DNA of 64,000 nucleotides from Pseudomonas fluorescens (lineage in GTDB: Bacteria > Pseudomonadota > Gammaproteobacteria > Pseudomonadales > Pseudomonadaceae). A program made the translations under genes and the position numbers. The stretch is taken from assembly GCF_900215245.1 (NCBI RefSeq), contig NZ_LT907842.1:496001-560000 (forward strand). Direction: 5' to 3'. The notes under the pieces were generated by a model. It was not told where the DNA came from. It searched no databases and saw only the letters and a program-made list of their open reading frames with translations. Shown one piece after another: positions 44,799 through 53,991 of the stretch (positions within the stretch are counted from its first letter, which is position 1; each line of letters starts with the position of its first letter).

Positions 44799-46142
44799 AT
44801 GTCGACCTGCTCCGTACACTCGCTGCCCTACCGCGCCAACCCCGCCGACTATTTCGCGGCGATTCGCCATGCCCCCGGTGCGGTGCTGCTCGACAGCGGG
44901 CGCCCGGCCGCAGAACGCGGGCGTTATGACGTGCTCAGCGCCTGGCCACAAGCAACCCTGACCGTAAGGCCTGACGAAAGCGGCCGTGATTTCCTGCAAC
45001 GCTTGCGCGATAACCTGACGCAGCTGGGTGAAGCGGCAATACCGGCGGATTTGCAACTGCCATTTGCCGGCGGCTTGATCGGCTACCTGAGCTACGACTT
45101 CGGTCGGCACCTGGAACAGATGCCACACCTGGCGGTGGATGACCTGCACCTGCCGGATGCACGCTTCGGGCTGTATGCCTGGGCGCTGATCAGCGACCAC
45201 CAGGCACAGACCAGTCAGTTGATCTTCCACCCGGCGCAGGCCGACAGCGAGCGACAACGGTTGATCGACCTGTTCAGCCAGCCTGCCCCGCACACATCGG
45301 CCACCTTCAGGCTGCATGGCCCGATGGCGCCCGATCTCACCGCCGAGGCTTATCGCCAGGCCATCGTGCGCATTCAGGACTATATCCAGGCGGGCGACTG
45401 CTATCAGGTCAACTTCGCGCAGCGCTTCCGGGCGCCGTGCAGCGGCGACCCATGGGTGGCTTACTGCGCGCTGCGTGAAGCCTGCCCTACGCCCTTTTCA
45501 GGTTTCCAGAGCCTGCCGGATCACGGCGCGGTAGTGAGCCTGTCGCCGGAGCGCTTTGTCAGGATCAGCGAACGCCAAGTCGAAACGCGCCCGATCAAAG
45601 GCACCCGCCCACGGGGTTTGACGCCCGCAGAGGATGCAGCTCAGGCTGCCGAACTCCTGGCCAGCCCCAAGGATCGCGCCGAAAACCTGATGATCGTCGA
45701 CCTGCTGCGCAACGACCTCGGTCGCACCTGCCGCACGGGCTCGGTGAACGTGCCGGAGTTGTTCAGCCTGGAAAGCTACCCCAACGTGCACCACCTGGTG
45801 AGCAGCGTCACCGGCATCCTGGCCGACGACAAGGACGCCCTCGACCTGATCGCCGGCAGCTTCCCCGGCGGCTCCATCACTGGCGCGCCGAAGATCCGCG
45901 CGATGCAGATCATCGACGAGCTGGAGCCGACGCGCCGCGGTTTGTATTGCGGCTCGCTGGTGTACCTGGATGTACGCGGCGAGATGGACAGCTCCATCGC
46001 GATTCGCAGTCTGCTGGTCAAGGATGGGCAGGTGTGCTGCTGGGGCGGCGGCGGAATCGTCGCGGACTCGCAGTGGGAGGCGGAGTATCAGGAGTCGCTG
46101 ACCAAGGTGCGAGTGTTGTTACACACGTTGGAAAACCTCTAG
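44799..46142 (+). CDS. pabB: Aminodeoxychorismate synthase component I
   Basis: 447 residues from ATG 44799 (MSTCSVHSLPYRANPADYF). Chorismate-binding family: GGLIGYLSYDFGRHLEQ near residue 90, IKGTRPRG near 260, ENLMIVDLLRNDLGR near 290 and PGGSITGAPKIRAMQIIDELE near 350. It aminates chorismate with ammonia from PabA to give aminodeoxychorismate for folate. The conserved Lys in PIKGTRP agrees with PabB rather than TrpE, which has Ala at the equivalent place. In Pseudomonas it neighbours thrH, as here. Confidence 0.94.
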   Translation: MSTCSVHSLPYRANPADYFAAIRHAPGAVLLDSGRPAAERGRYDVLSAWPQATLTVRPDESGRDFLQRLRDNLTQLGEAAIPADLQLPFAGGLIGYLSYDFGRHLEQMPHLAVDDLHLPDARFGLYAWALISDHQAQTSQLIFHPAQADSERQRLIDLFSQPAPHTSATFRLHGPMAPDLTAEAYRQAIVRIQDYIQAGDCYQVNFAQRFRAPCSGDPWVAYCALREACPTPFSGFQSLPDHGAVVSLSPERFVRISERQVETRPIKGTRPRGLTPAEDAAQAAELLASPKDRAENLMIVDLLRNDLGRTCRTGSVNVPELFSLESYPNVHHLVSSVTGILADDKDALDLIAGSFPGGSITGAPKIRAMQIIDELEPTRRGLYCGSLVYLDVRGEMDSSIAIRSLLVKDGQVCCWGGGGIVADSQWEAEYQESLTKVRVLLHTLENL

Positions 46143-46346
46143 CGGCGCCCATCTGCCTGGCGTTCAGACGCAGAGCCCAGTCGCCGAAAAAACCTGAATC
46201 AGAATGGTCGTCGACGGCGTGTGAGCGGGAGGTTAGCGTCCAGCCCCTACCGCCCACCCGCCGTTTGTGAAGGATCACATGAAGCGAATGCCTACTCGTC
46301 AGAAATTATTTCCGCGATTGCGTACCCACTCAACCACGCCTATTAT

Positions 46347-46361
46347 CTCCCATATTGGGAG
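46347..46361. promoter_or_regulatory. Candidate HigA operator overlapping the higB ribosome-binding site
   Basis: CTCCCA and TGGGAG form a perfect repeat around TAT, just after a TATTAT box at 46341. The right arm includes most of the higB Shine-Dalgarno sequence (GGGAGG, 46357-46362). Antitoxins of this type normally repress their own promoter. Confidence 0.65.
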
Positions 46362-46370
46362 GCTGCCGCG

Positions 46371-46673
46371 ATGCGGATAATCGCTCTTTCTACCTTACGA
46401 ATATTCTGGGAAAGCCATCCCGCGTACAGCGAGGCCAAAACGCCGCTGGTCGAGCTGTATCGCCACTTGGAGAAAACTACTTACACCACGCCGCAGGCAC
46501 TCAAAGAAGCGCTCAGGACGGCGAGCATTCTCAAGGCCGGCAGGGTCGTGTTTAACGTGGGCGGCAACAAATATCGAGTGATCATGGCGATCGACTATCA
46601 ACGACAGCTGGGTTTCGTCCGTTTCGTGGGAACCCATGCGCAATACAACCAGATCAACGCGGAGACCGTGTGA
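46371..46673 (+). CDS. higB: HigB-type toxin, mRNA interferase
   Basis: 100 residues from ATG 46371 with GGGAGG nine bases upstream. It matches the HigB_toxin family of RelE-like ribosome-dependent RNases: MRIIALSTLRIFWESHPAYSEA, then LKAGRVVFNVGGNKYRVI, then FVRFVGTHAQYNQI, with a conserved His near the C-terminus. It is followed directly by the antitoxin gene, overlapping by one base (TGATG). The toxin-first order is usual for higBA. Confidence 0.9.
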   Translation: MRIIALSTLRIFWESHPAYSEAKTPLVELYRHLEKTTYTTPQALKEALRTASILKAGRVVFNVGGNKYRVIMAIDYQRQLGFVRFVGTHAQYNQINAETV

Positions 46674-47029
46674 TGAACATCAAACCTATTCACTCCCAGG
46701 AAGACCTCACGGCGGCGCTCGCACGCGTCGAGCAGCTATGGGGAGCGCACGTCAACTCGCCAGAGGGTGACGAACTGGAAATCCTCGCCGTACTCATTGA
46801 GAAGTACGAGGCGGAACATTTTCCAATGCCGGCTTCAGACCCAGTGGAAGCGATTAAATTTCGTATGGAGCAGTTGGGCATGACTGCGCGTGACCTTGAG
46901 CCTTTTATCGGTACAAGCGGGCGCGTGTCCGAAGTGCTGAATCACAAGCGAAAGCTGAGCCTGGCGATGATCAAACGCCTGCATGAAGGCTTGAGTATTC
47001 CTTATGAGCGCTTGCTGGCCGAGGTTTAG
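46673..47029 (+). CDS. higA: HigA-type antitoxin with HTH domain
   Basis: 118 residues. The N-terminal half (EEDL...WGAHVNSPEGDELEILAVLIEKYE region) is the toxin-binding extension of large HigA antitoxins. The C-terminal half is an XRE helix-turn-helix (RMEQLGMTARDLEPFIGTSG, then RVSEVLNHKRKLSLAMIKRL). It neutralises the toxin and probably binds the palindrome at 46347. Start ATG 46673 overlaps the toxin stop. Confidence 0.9.
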   Translation: MNIKPIHSQEDLTAALARVEQLWGAHVNSPEGDELEILAVLIEKYEAEHFPMPASDPVEAIKFRMEQLGMTARDLEPFIGTSGRVSEVLNHKRKLSLAMIKRLHEGLSIPYERLLAEV

Positions 47030-47094
47030 GCGCTGACTGAGCCGCCTTCATCACAGGCGAGCCCGTGATGAGGCCAACAGCATCAACCCATAAA

Positions 47095-47712
47095 CTACAG
47101 GCTCAACGGCCGATTCGACGCCTTGATGAACTCTTTTTTCAAGTCCTCAAACGTATGCACCGCTGGGAACTGCGGGAACTCGCGAATCACATTCTCCGGC
47201 GCATGGAACAGAATCCCACGGTCAGCTTCGCCGAGCATGGTGGTGTCGTTGTAGGAATCGCCGGCGGCGATCACTCGGTAGTAGAGGGTCTTGAACGCCA
47301 GCACCGACTGGCGTTTGGGGTCCTTCTGGCGCAGTTGGTAGCTCACCACCCGGTCGTTCTCATCGGTAATCAACCGGTGGCACAGCAAGGTCGGAAAACC
47401 CAGTTGACGCATCAGCGGCTGGGAGAATTCGTAGAAGGTGTCTGACAAAATCACCACCTGGAAGCGCTCGCGCAGCCAGTTGACGAACTCGATGGCACCG
47501 TCCAGCGGCTTGAGGGTGGCGATCACTTCCTGGATATCGGCGAGCTTGAGTCCGTGTTCGTCGAGGATGCGCAGGCGCTGCTTCATCAGCACGTCGTAGT
47601 CGGGAATATCCCGGGTGGTGGCCCGCAGGGATTCAATACCGGTTTTTTCGGCGAAGGCGATCCAGATTTCCGGAACCAGCACCCCTTCCAGGTCGAGACA
47701 GGCAATTTCCAC
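47095..47712 (-). CDS. thrH: Phosphoserine phosphatase / phosphoserine:homoserine phosphotransferase ThrH
   Basis: 205 residues of the HAD superfamily, the exact length of ThrH. Motif I is DLEGVLVPE (residues 7-15), with motif II near ILSDTFYEF at 88 and motif III/IV near AAGDSYNDTTML at 150. ThrH dephosphorylates phosphoserine and can transfer the phosphate to homoserine, linking serine and threonine synthesis. It is transcribed convergently with higBA and lies between pabB and cysH as in other pseudomonads. Confidence 0.94.
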   Translation of the reverse strand: MEIACLDLEGVLVPEIWIAFAEKTGIESLRATTRDIPDYDVLMKQRLRILDEHGLKLADIQEVIATLKPLDGAIEFVNWLRERFQVVILSDTFYEFSQPLMRQLGFPTLLCHRLITDENDRVVSYQLRQKDPKRQSVLAFKTLYYRVIAAGDSYNDTTMLGEADRGILFHAPENVIREFPQFPAVHTFEDLKKEFIKASNRPLSL

Positions 47713-47864
47713 AACACACCCCTATTTATAGTGTTCAAGTTGAGCGAGCAAAAGGACTGCCGAACTCTAGCGACTCAAGCTCGGCCCCGCAACGCAGGGC
47801 GGATTTTGATACCATCGCTCCCCTATAGAGCGCTCAGCGCCACTGACCTGTAGGAACCGTCCTG

Positions 47865-48599
47865 ATGAACCAAGCCTTTGACGTCGCTGAACTCTCTGCG
47901 ACTTACGCAAACAAATCCGCCCAGGACATTCTCAAGCTGGCCTTCAGTCAGTTCGGCGATGACCTGTGGATTTCCTTCAGCGGCGCCGAGGACGTGGTGC
48001 TGGTAGACATGGCCTGGAAGCTGAACAAGAACGTCAAGGTGTTCAGCCTCGACACCGGTCGCCTGCACCCGGAGACCTACCGGTTTATCGAGCAGGTGCG
48101 CGAGTTCTACAAGATCGACATCGAGCTGATCTCGCCGGACCAGCGCGCGCTGGAACCGTTCGTCAAGGAAAAGGGCCTGTTCAGCTTCTACAAGGACGGC
48201 CATGGCGAATGCTGCGGCGTGCGCAAGATCGAGCCGCTGCGCCGCAAACTGTCCGGCGTAAGCGCCTGGGCCACCGGCCAACGCCGCGACCAGAGCCCGG
48301 GCACCCGCAGCCAGGTGGCGGCACTGGAGGTCGACAGCGCGTTCTCCACTCCGGAACGCACGCTGTACAAGTTCAACCCGCTGGCACAGATGACCAGCGA
48401 GGAAGTCTGGGGTTACATCCGTATGCTGGAGCTGCCTTACAACAGCCTGCATGAGCGCGGCTTTATCAGCATCGGCTGCGAGCCGTGCACCCGGCCGGTA
48501 TTGCCGAACCAGCACGAGCGCGAAGGTCGCTGGTGGTGGGAAGAAGCCACGCAAAAGGAATGTGGCCTGCACGCCGGGAATCTCATCAGCAAAGCCTGA
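47865..48599 (+). CDS. cysH: Adenosine 5'-phosphosulfate reductase
   Basis: 244 residues. The PAPS-reductase fold has the P-loop-like [13 protein letters not shown] near residue 38 and the catalytic ECGLH motif near the end. Cysteine pairs CCGVRK near 117 and CEPC near 205 bind a [4Fe-4S] cluster, which marks assimilatory APS reductase rather than PAPS reductase. It supplies sulfite for cysteine synthesis. A REPIN follows the stop. Confidence 0.95.
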   Translation: MNQAFDVAELSATYANKSAQDILKLAFSQFGDDLWISFSGAEDVVLVDMAWKLNKNVKVFSLDTGRLHPETYRFIEQVREFYKIDIELISPDQRALEPFVKEKGLFSFYKDGHGECCGVRKIEPLRRKLSGVSAWATGQRRDQSPGTRSQVAALEVDSAFSTPERTLYKFNPLAQMTSEEVWGYIRMLELPYNSLHERGFISIGCEPCTRPVLPNQHEREGRWWWEEATQKECGLHAGNLISKA

Positions 48600-48618
48600 A
48601 GACCAGCGCAGTCAACCC

Positions 48619-48708
48619 TGTGGGAGCGGGCTTGCTCGCGAATGCCGTGGATCAGTCGACCTATTCAGTGACTGGCACTGCACATTCGCAAGCAAGCCTT
48701 CTCCCACA
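48619..48708. repeat. REPIN after cysH, right arm decayed
   Basis: Left arm TGTGGGAGCGGGCTTGCTCG is intact. The right arm, read from 48685, is CGCAAGCAAGCCTTCTCCCACA with substitutions, so the hairpin is imperfect. Total about 90 bases. Confidence 0.85.
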
Positions 48709-49069
48709 TTTGCGTTGTGGCGAACATAAATCTTGTACACACCAATGTAACCATCGGTGCCATTTATGTGTGCAATCCATTTAAAAGCGCACCATAACGT
48801 AACACCTGTTCCCGGCTCTTTTCGTTCCGTCCCGCACTGCCTCTGCTGCCTGAAAAATAAATACCTGTTCAAATGGTCAATTTATATCGCTTTTAATTCA
48901 GTCAGTTATTTGAGAAGCCTACAAAAACGAAATTAATTACCCGTTTCATAGATCCAAAACTGGCACGCATGTGGCTTAAGGTTAAAAGCGCTTTGTATAC
49001 AATAAATACAAAACATACATACACTTTGCCATCCGCGGCTCGCTCGCCGATGCGCTGGAGCCTGCCGGA
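48709..49069 (+). promoter_or_regulatory. AT-rich upstream region of the NCS1 permease gene
   Basis: No gene was found in 361 bases. The stretch from 48840 to 49020 is visibly AT-richer than the surroundings. TTGTATACAA (48993-49002) is a perfect ten-base palindrome of the GntR type, followed by more ATACA repeats up to 49022. Regulated transcription of the permease is likely, but no regulator gene is adjacent in that direction. Confidence 0.5.
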
Positions 49070-50599
49070 ATGCGTACCAGCCTCTCAAATAACATCGCAC
49101 TGGATCTGCCCTCCTCCGCCCTGACCCCGGAGGCTGCAAGCCCCGGCCCGCTGGTGCTCAGCCCTCGCCTGCACAATCGGGACCTGGCGCCCACCAAGGT
49201 TGAGGGGCGTCGCTGGGGTCGCTATAGCATTTTCGCGTTGTGGACCAATGACGTGCACAACATCGCCAACTATTCGTTCGCCATCGGTTTATATGCACTG
49301 GGCCTTGGCGGTTGGCAGATTCTGTTATCACTGGGGATTGGCGCGGCGCTGGTGTACTTCTTCATGAACTTGTCGGGGTACATGGGGCAAAAGACCGGCG
49401 TGCCGTTTCCGGTCATCAGCCGTATCAGTTTCGGTATCCACGGGGCACAAATTCCGGCGCTGATCCGGGCGGTGATTGCGATTGCCTGGTTTGGTATCCA
49501 GACCTACCTGGCGTCAGTGGTTTTCCGCGTGCTGTTATCGGCAATTCATCCAGGCTTTGCCGACTACGACCACAACTCGATCCTCGGCCTCTCGACGCTG
49601 GGTTGGGCGTGTTTCGTGACGATCTGGTTTGTGCAGCTGGCGATCCTGGCGTACGGCATGGAAATGGTGCGCCGCTATGAAGCGTTCGCCGGGCCGGTCA
49701 TTCTGGTGACGGTGGCCTCCTTGGCCGGTTGGATGTATTTCCAGGTCGGCGGCAATATCGCCTGGTCGATCCGCGAGCCGCTGAGCGGTGCAGAGATGTG
49801 GCGCAATATCTTTGCCGGCGGCGCGTTGTGGCTGACGATCTACGGCACGCTGATTCTCAACTTCTGCGACTTTGCCCGTTCCTCGCCGTGCCGCAAGACC
49901 ATCCTGGTCGGTAATTTCTGGGGCTTGCCGGTGAATATCCTGGTGTTTGCCGCCATCACCGTGCTGCTCTGCGGCGGGCAGTTCCAGCTCAATGGCCGGG
50001 TAATCGAAAGCCCGACCGAAATCATCGCGGCAATCCCCAATACCTTCTTTCTGGTGCTGGGCTGCCTGGCATTCCTGATCGTCACCGTGGCGGTGAACAT
50101 CATGGCCAACTTCGTCGCGCCGGCCTTTGTGTTGAGTAACCTGGCGCCCAAGTACCTGAACTTCCGACGTGCCGGGCTGATCAGCGCCACCGTGGCAGTG
50201 CTGATCCTGCCGTGGAACCTCTACAACAGCCCGCTGGTGATCGTGTATTTCCTGTCCGGCCTGGGCGCGCTGCTCGGGCCGCTGTATGGAGTGATCATGG
50301 TCGATTACTGGTTGATCCGTAAAAGCCAGGTGGACGTTCTGCAGTTGTATAGCGAAGACCCGAATGGGGTTTATTACTACAGCCGAGGCGTCAACTTACG
50401 CGCAGTCGCGGCGTTTATTCCCGCGGCGGTGATCGCGATCCTGCTGGCGCTGTTGCCGGGCTTTACCAGCGTCGCTCCCTTTTCCTGGCTGTTTGGCGCT
50501 GGTATTGCAGGGCTGTTGTACCGGCTGATCGCCAAACGCCAACCGTTCTACGCCGATGTCAGCGGCGAAAGCATTGCAGTCGATAACGTCAGTCATTAA
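49070..50599 (+). CDS. NCS1-family nucleobase/hydantoin/allantoin permease
   Basis: 509 residues, about 12 helices. NCS1 hallmarks: RRWGRYSIFALWTNDVHNIANYSFAIGL near residue 45, GIQTYLASVVFRVLL near 145 and NFCDFARSSPCRKTI near 262. The first ATG at 49070 gives a 45-residue polar N-terminus, usual for the family. Members import allantoin, hydantoins, uracil or related nitrogen compounds. The next gene, 13 bases downstream, is in the Asp/Glu/hydantoin racemase family, which suggests use of a hydantoin-like or dicarboxylate-like substrate. Confidence 0.88.
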   Translation: MRTSLSNNIALDLPSSALTPEAASPGPLVLSPRLHNRDLAPTKVEGRRWGRYSIFALWTNDVHNIANYSFAIGLYALGLGGWQILLSLGIGAALVYFFMNLSGYMGQKTGVPFPVISRISFGIHGAQIPALIRAVIAIAWFGIQTYLASVVFRVLLSAIHPGFADYDHNSILGLSTLGWACFVTIWFVQLAILAYGMEMVRRYEAFAGPVILVTVASLAGWMYFQVGGNIAWSIREPLSGAEMWRNIFAGGALWLTIYGTLILNFCDFARSSPCRKTILVGNFWGLPVNILVFAAITVLLCGGQFQLNGRVIESPTEIIAAIPNTFFLVLGCLAFLIVTVAVNIMANFVAPAFVLSNLAPKYLNFRRAGLISATVAVLILPWNLYNSPLVIVYFLSGLGALLGPLYGVIMVDYWLIRKSQVDVLQLYSEDPNGVYYYSRGVNLRAVAAFIPAAVIAILLALLPGFTSVAPFSWLFGAGIAGLLYRLIAKRQPFYADVSGESIAVDNVSH

Positions 50600-50612
50600 C
50601 CAAGGACATTCC

Positions 50613-51341
50613 ATGCGCATCCTCGTGGTCAACGTCAACACCACCGCATCCATCACTGAAACCATCGCCGAGCAGGCCCGCGCTGTGGCCTCGCCCGGCA
50701 CCGAAATCGTCGGTCTCACACCGTATTTCGGCGCCGAGTCGGTGGAAGGCAATTTCGAAAGCTACCTGGCCGCTATCGCCGTGATGGACCGGGTGATGGC
50801 CTACGATCAGCCGTTTGATGCGGTGATCCAGGCCGGCTATGGCGAACATGGCCGTGAAGGTTTGCAGGAACTGTTGAATGTACCGGTGGTGGACATCACC
50901 GAGGCGGCGGCCAGCACGGCGATGTTCCTGGGCCACGCCTACTCAGTGGTGACCACCCTGGACCGCACGGTGCCGCTGATCGAAGACCGCTTGAAACTTG
51001 CCGGGCTGTATCAACGTTGCGCGTCGGTGCGCGCCAGTGGCATGGCAGTGCTCGAACTCGAAGAAGACCCGGTGGCCGCCATGGAAGCCATCGTGCGCCA
51101 GGCGGAACTGGCGATCCGCGAGGACAAGGCCGAAGTGATCTGCCTGGGCTGCGGCGGTATGGCCGGGCTGGATGAACAGATTCGCCAGCGCACCGGCGTG
51201 CCGGTGGTGGATGGGGTGACGGCGGCAGTGACCATTGCCGAATCCCTGGTTCGGTTGGGGTTGTCGACATCGAAGATCAGGACCTATGCCACGCCGCGGC
51301 CGAAGAAGGTCATTGGTTGGCCGGGCAGGTTGGGCCGGTAG
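50613..51341 (+). CDS. Asp/Glu/hydantoin racemase-family protein lacking the first catalytic cysteine
   Basis: 242 residues. The fold is recognised from RILVVNVNTTASITETIAE and from VICLGCGGMAGLDEQI near 175-190, where Cys180 is the second catalytic Cys. The usual first Cys, expected in the FDAVIQAG block, is Gly75 (QAGYGEHGREG). Two-cysteine racemases need both residues; the arylmalonate decarboxylase branch has Gly and a single Cys in these positions. The enzyme may therefore be a decarboxylase or hydrolase rather than a racemase. ATG 50613 has AGGAC upstream. It belongs to an operon with the NCS1 permease. Confidence 0.85.
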   Translation: MRILVVNVNTTASITETIAEQARAVASPGTEIVGLTPYFGAESVEGNFESYLAAIAVMDRVMAYDQPFDAVIQAGYGEHGREGLQELLNVPVVDITEAAASTAMFLGHAYSVVTTLDRTVPLIEDRLKLAGLYQRCASVRASGMAVLELEEDPVAAMEAIVRQAELAIREDKAEVICLGCGGMAGLDEQIRQRTGVPVVDGVTAAVTIAESLVRLGLSTSKIRTYATPRPKKVIGWPGRLGR

Positions 51342-51384
51342 ACCGAGTCGCCTGCGATGGCCGCGACTCCCTGAGCAGCCGTCG

Positions 51385-52308
51385 TCAAATCGCGCTGAAC
51401 CGCTGCCCCAAGCCCTTCTCGGCAAACTGCTCGATGATGAAATCCACAAACGCCCGGGTCTTGCCGGGCAGCAGCTTGTGTTCGGCGTAGTAGATGGAGA
51501 TGTTGCCATCGTCGACGTACCAATCAGGCAACACCCGCACCACCGCACCGCTGTCGAGGAACGGCACGGCCATCGGCATACTGACCAGCGCAATCCCCAG
51601 GCCTTGAGCGCTGGCGCAGCAGGCGGCTTCGGAATCGCTCATGGTCATGCGCGGCTTGAGCACCAGCGGGCGTTGCTCACGCTCCGGGCCGGTGAGCTGC
51701 CAGGTTCGCACGCGGCCGGTTTGCGGCGACCGGATCAAGATGCCCAGGCAATGCGATAAATCTTCGGGCCCCCTTACGGGCAGGCGTTGCTCCAGGTAAG
51801 ACGGCGAGGCCACCAGGATTCGATGCGCAGGTGCCAGCTTGCGCGCCACCACGCCTTGGGGCAGCTCAAAGCCGCCGCCGATAGCGGCATCAAAGCCTTG
51901 GCCGATCAGGTCCACCTGGCGATTCTCAAAATGCCAATCCGGGCTGATCGCCGGAAAGCGCCGCATAAACTCCGCCAGTAACGGCACCACATAACGATTA
52001 CCGAACACCGTGCCCATGCTGACCTTGAGCGTGCCCACCGGGCGGCCTTGCGCGCTCGCCAGGTTGGCCACCGCGTTCTGGATGGTGATGAGGCTGTCGC
52101 TGACTTCTTCAAGGAACAGCTTGCCGGCTTCGGTCAGGGTCAGGCGTCGGGTGCTGCGTTGAAACAGGCGAACACCGAGGCGTGTTTCCAGCTTGGCGAC
52201 GCTCTTGCCAACCGCCGCCGGCGTCAGACTCAGGTGCCGGGCCGCCTCGGCAAAGCTGCCGCCTTCAGCACTGCGCACAAAGCATTCGATACTGCCAAAG
52301 CTTTCCAT
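51385..52308 (-). CDS. LysR-family transcriptional regulator
   Basis: 307 residues. The N-terminal helix-turn-helix reads GSFAEAARHLSLTPAAVGKSVAKLETRLGVRLFQRSTRRL; the rest is the LysR effector-binding domain. ATG 52308 is clear. It is divergent from the SDR gene at 52415, 106 bases away, so that gene is its likely target. It is of the CrgA/DmlR-like subgroup with a short C-terminus. Confidence 0.92.
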   Translation of the reverse strand: MESFGSIECFVRSAEGGSFAEAARHLSLTPAAVGKSVAKLETRLGVRLFQRSTRRLTLTEAGKLFLEEVSDSLITIQNAVANLASAQGRPVGTLKVSMGTVFGNRYVVPLLAEFMRRFPAISPDWHFENRQVDLIGQGFDAAIGGGFELPQGVVARKLAPAHRILVASPSYLEQRLPVRGPEDLSHCLGILIRSPQTGRVRTWQLTGPEREQRPLVLKPRMTMSDSEAACCASAQGLGIALVSMPMAVPFLDSGAVVRVLPDWYVDDGNISIYYAEHKLLPGKTRAFVDFIIEQFAEKGLGQRFSAI

Positions 52309-52414
52309 ATCGCACCATTCTAAACTTTTGGTTTACACAGACTATAGCAATCACGGTCTACCAGGCTGGCTGGGTGAGGTCGATACTCGGCCCATCAACT
52401 ACTTGGAGATCGAC

Positions 52415-53161
52415 ATGACCACACACAACCTCACCGGCAAAGTCGCCTTGATCCAGGGCGGTTCACGCGGCATCGGCGCTGCCATCGTCAAGCGCCTCGC
52501 CGCACAAGGTGCAGCCGTTGCCTTTACCTACATCAGCTCGGCCGCCAAAGCCGAGGAACTACAGAACGCGGTGATCAGCGCAGGCGGCAAAGCCCTGGCG
52601 ATTCAGGCCGACAGTGCCGACGCCACGGCGATTCGCAATGCGGTCAACGCGACCGTCGAAGCGTTCGGACGCCTGGATATCCTGGTGAATAACGCCGGTG
52701 TATTGGCGATCGCCGCGCTGGAAGATTTCAAGCTGGAAGACTTCGACCAGACCCTGGCGATCAATGTGCGCAGCGTGTTTATTGCCACCCAGGAAGCGAC
52801 CAAACACATGGGTGAAGGCGGCCGCGTGATCAACATCGGCAGCACCAATGCCGAACGCATGCCGTTTGGCGGCGGTGGCCCCTATGCGATGAGCAAGGCC
52901 GCACTGGTAGGCCTGACCAAAGGTTTGGCGCGGGACCTGGGGCCACGCGGCATCACCATTAACAATGTGCAGCCGGGGCCGGTTGACACCGATATGAACC
53001 CGGCGAACAGTGAGTTTGCCGAGACGCTGATCGGGCTGATGGCGGTGGGGCGTTATGGCCATGCCGAGGAGATTGCCAGTTTTGTGGCGTATCTGGCCGG
53101 GCCTGAGGCGGGCTATATCACGGGGGCAAGCCTGACCATCGATGGCGGTTTCAGCGCCTGA
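52415..53161 (+). CDS. Short-chain dehydrogenase/reductase
   Basis: 248 residues from ATG 52415, with TTGGAGAT upstream. SDR motifs: GGSRGIG near residue 17 (NAD(P) binding), NNAG near 90, Ser near INIGST at 138 and the catalytic YxxxK in PYAMSK near 158. The end TGASLTIDGGFSA is typical. A broad family; substrate unknown. It is controlled most likely by the divergent LysR gene. A REPIN-like palindrome follows six bases after the stop. Confidence 0.93.
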   Translation: MTTHNLTGKVALIQGGSRGIGAAIVKRLAAQGAAVAFTYISSAAKAEELQNAVISAGGKALAIQADSADATAIRNAVNATVEAFGRLDILVNNAGVLAIAALEDFKLEDFDQTLAINVRSVFIATQEATKHMGEGGRVINIGSTNAERMPFGGGGPYAMSKAALVGLTKGLARDLGPRGITINNVQPGPVDTDMNPANSEFAETLIGLMAVGRYGHAEEIASFVAYLAGPEAGYITGASLTIDGGFSA

Positions 53162-53166
53162 CCCAC

Positions 53167-53228
53167 TGGCAGCGGGCGTGCCGGCGACAGCGGTCTTGAG
53201 GACGCTATCGCCGGCACGCCCGCTGCCA
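53167..53228. repeat. REPIN-like palindrome of a second family (GGCAGCGGGCGTGCCGGCGA type)
   Basis: TGGCAGCGGGCGTGCCGGCG and CGCCGGCACGCCCGCTGCCA are perfect inverted arms, 62 bases in all, between converging SDR and HAD genes. Its core differs from the GCTTGCTCGCGA family. Confidence 0.9.
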
Positions 53229-53247
53229 CGGTGTTGCCCGTGTTCAG

Positions 53248-53937
53248 TCAGGGAAAAGGTGGCAAGCCATAGGCGGCGAGGTCGAAGTCCGCAAGTTTGC
53301 GGATGATCTGGTCGGCATGCGGGTACTTGCTGTCAGCCATGGCTTCATCCGGCACAGCGATGGCCGTCATGTTGGCGGCTTTGGCGGCCGTCACACCGAA
53401 CGGCGAGTCCTCGAACACCAGGCAATCCTGCGGCGCGATGCCCAGGCGACGCGCGGCGGTCAGGAAGATATCCGGCGCAGGTTTCGCGGCGCCGACTTCC
53501 GGGTCATCGGCGGTGACGATGGTGCCGAACAGGCCAAACCATTCGCGGTGCAAAGTGGTCTTATGGCCAAACGAATTGCGCGATGAGCTGGTGCCCACTG
53601 CGATCGGAATGTCATGGGCCTTCAAGTGCCGCACCAGCGCCTCGGCCCCCGGCATGCCCAAGGCATTGGGGAAACGCTCGCTCATCAGCGGTTCACGGAT
53701 TTTGAGAAACTCGGCTGCCGTGATTGGCAAGTCCAGTGCCTTTACCACATAGTCAGCCAGGTCCTGAGCGCCCCGGCCGATGATGTGCTGCTTGATGCCC
53801 CAGTCGTAGGTTCGGCCGTAGCGTTCGGCGATGATCTGCGTGACTTCGGTGTAGATGCCCTCGGTATCCAGCAACAACCCGTCCATATCGAAAATCACGG
53901 CCTTGATCGGGCCGACTGCGGTACGCGGTGCATTCAT
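53248..53937 (-). CDS. HAD-family hydrolase (phosphoglucomutase/GS1-like)
   Basis: 229 residues from ATG 53937. HAD motif I FDMDGLLLDTEG near residue 16, motif II VGTSSS near 115, motif III Lys in GAAKPAPD near 150 and motif IV FEDSPFG near 172 are all present. A small helical cap lies after motif I. The family includes beta-phosphoglucomutase and pseudouridine or sugar phosphatases; substrate is not predictable. Confidence 0.9.
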   Translation of the reverse strand: MNAPRTAVGPIKAVIFDMDGLLLDTEGIYTEVTQIIAERYGRTYDWGIKQHIIGRGAQDLADYVVKALDLPITAAEFLKIREPLMSERFPNALGMPGAEALVRHLKAHDIPIAVGTSSSRNSFGHKTTLHREWFGLFGTIVTADDPEVGAAKPAPDIFLTAARRLGIAPQDCLVFEDSPFGVTAAKAANMTAIAVPDEAMADSKYPHADQIIRKLADFDLAAYGLPPFP

Positions 53938-53991
53938 CACAACAGAACCTTGGGGGAAGGACTAAAAGGATTCAGCACAATAACGGCCCAC

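Noticed and set aside
46018..46278. 86-codon minus-strand frame after pabB
   Set aside because: Overlaps the end of pabB, and its text has the look of a translated non-coding sequence; no start signal.
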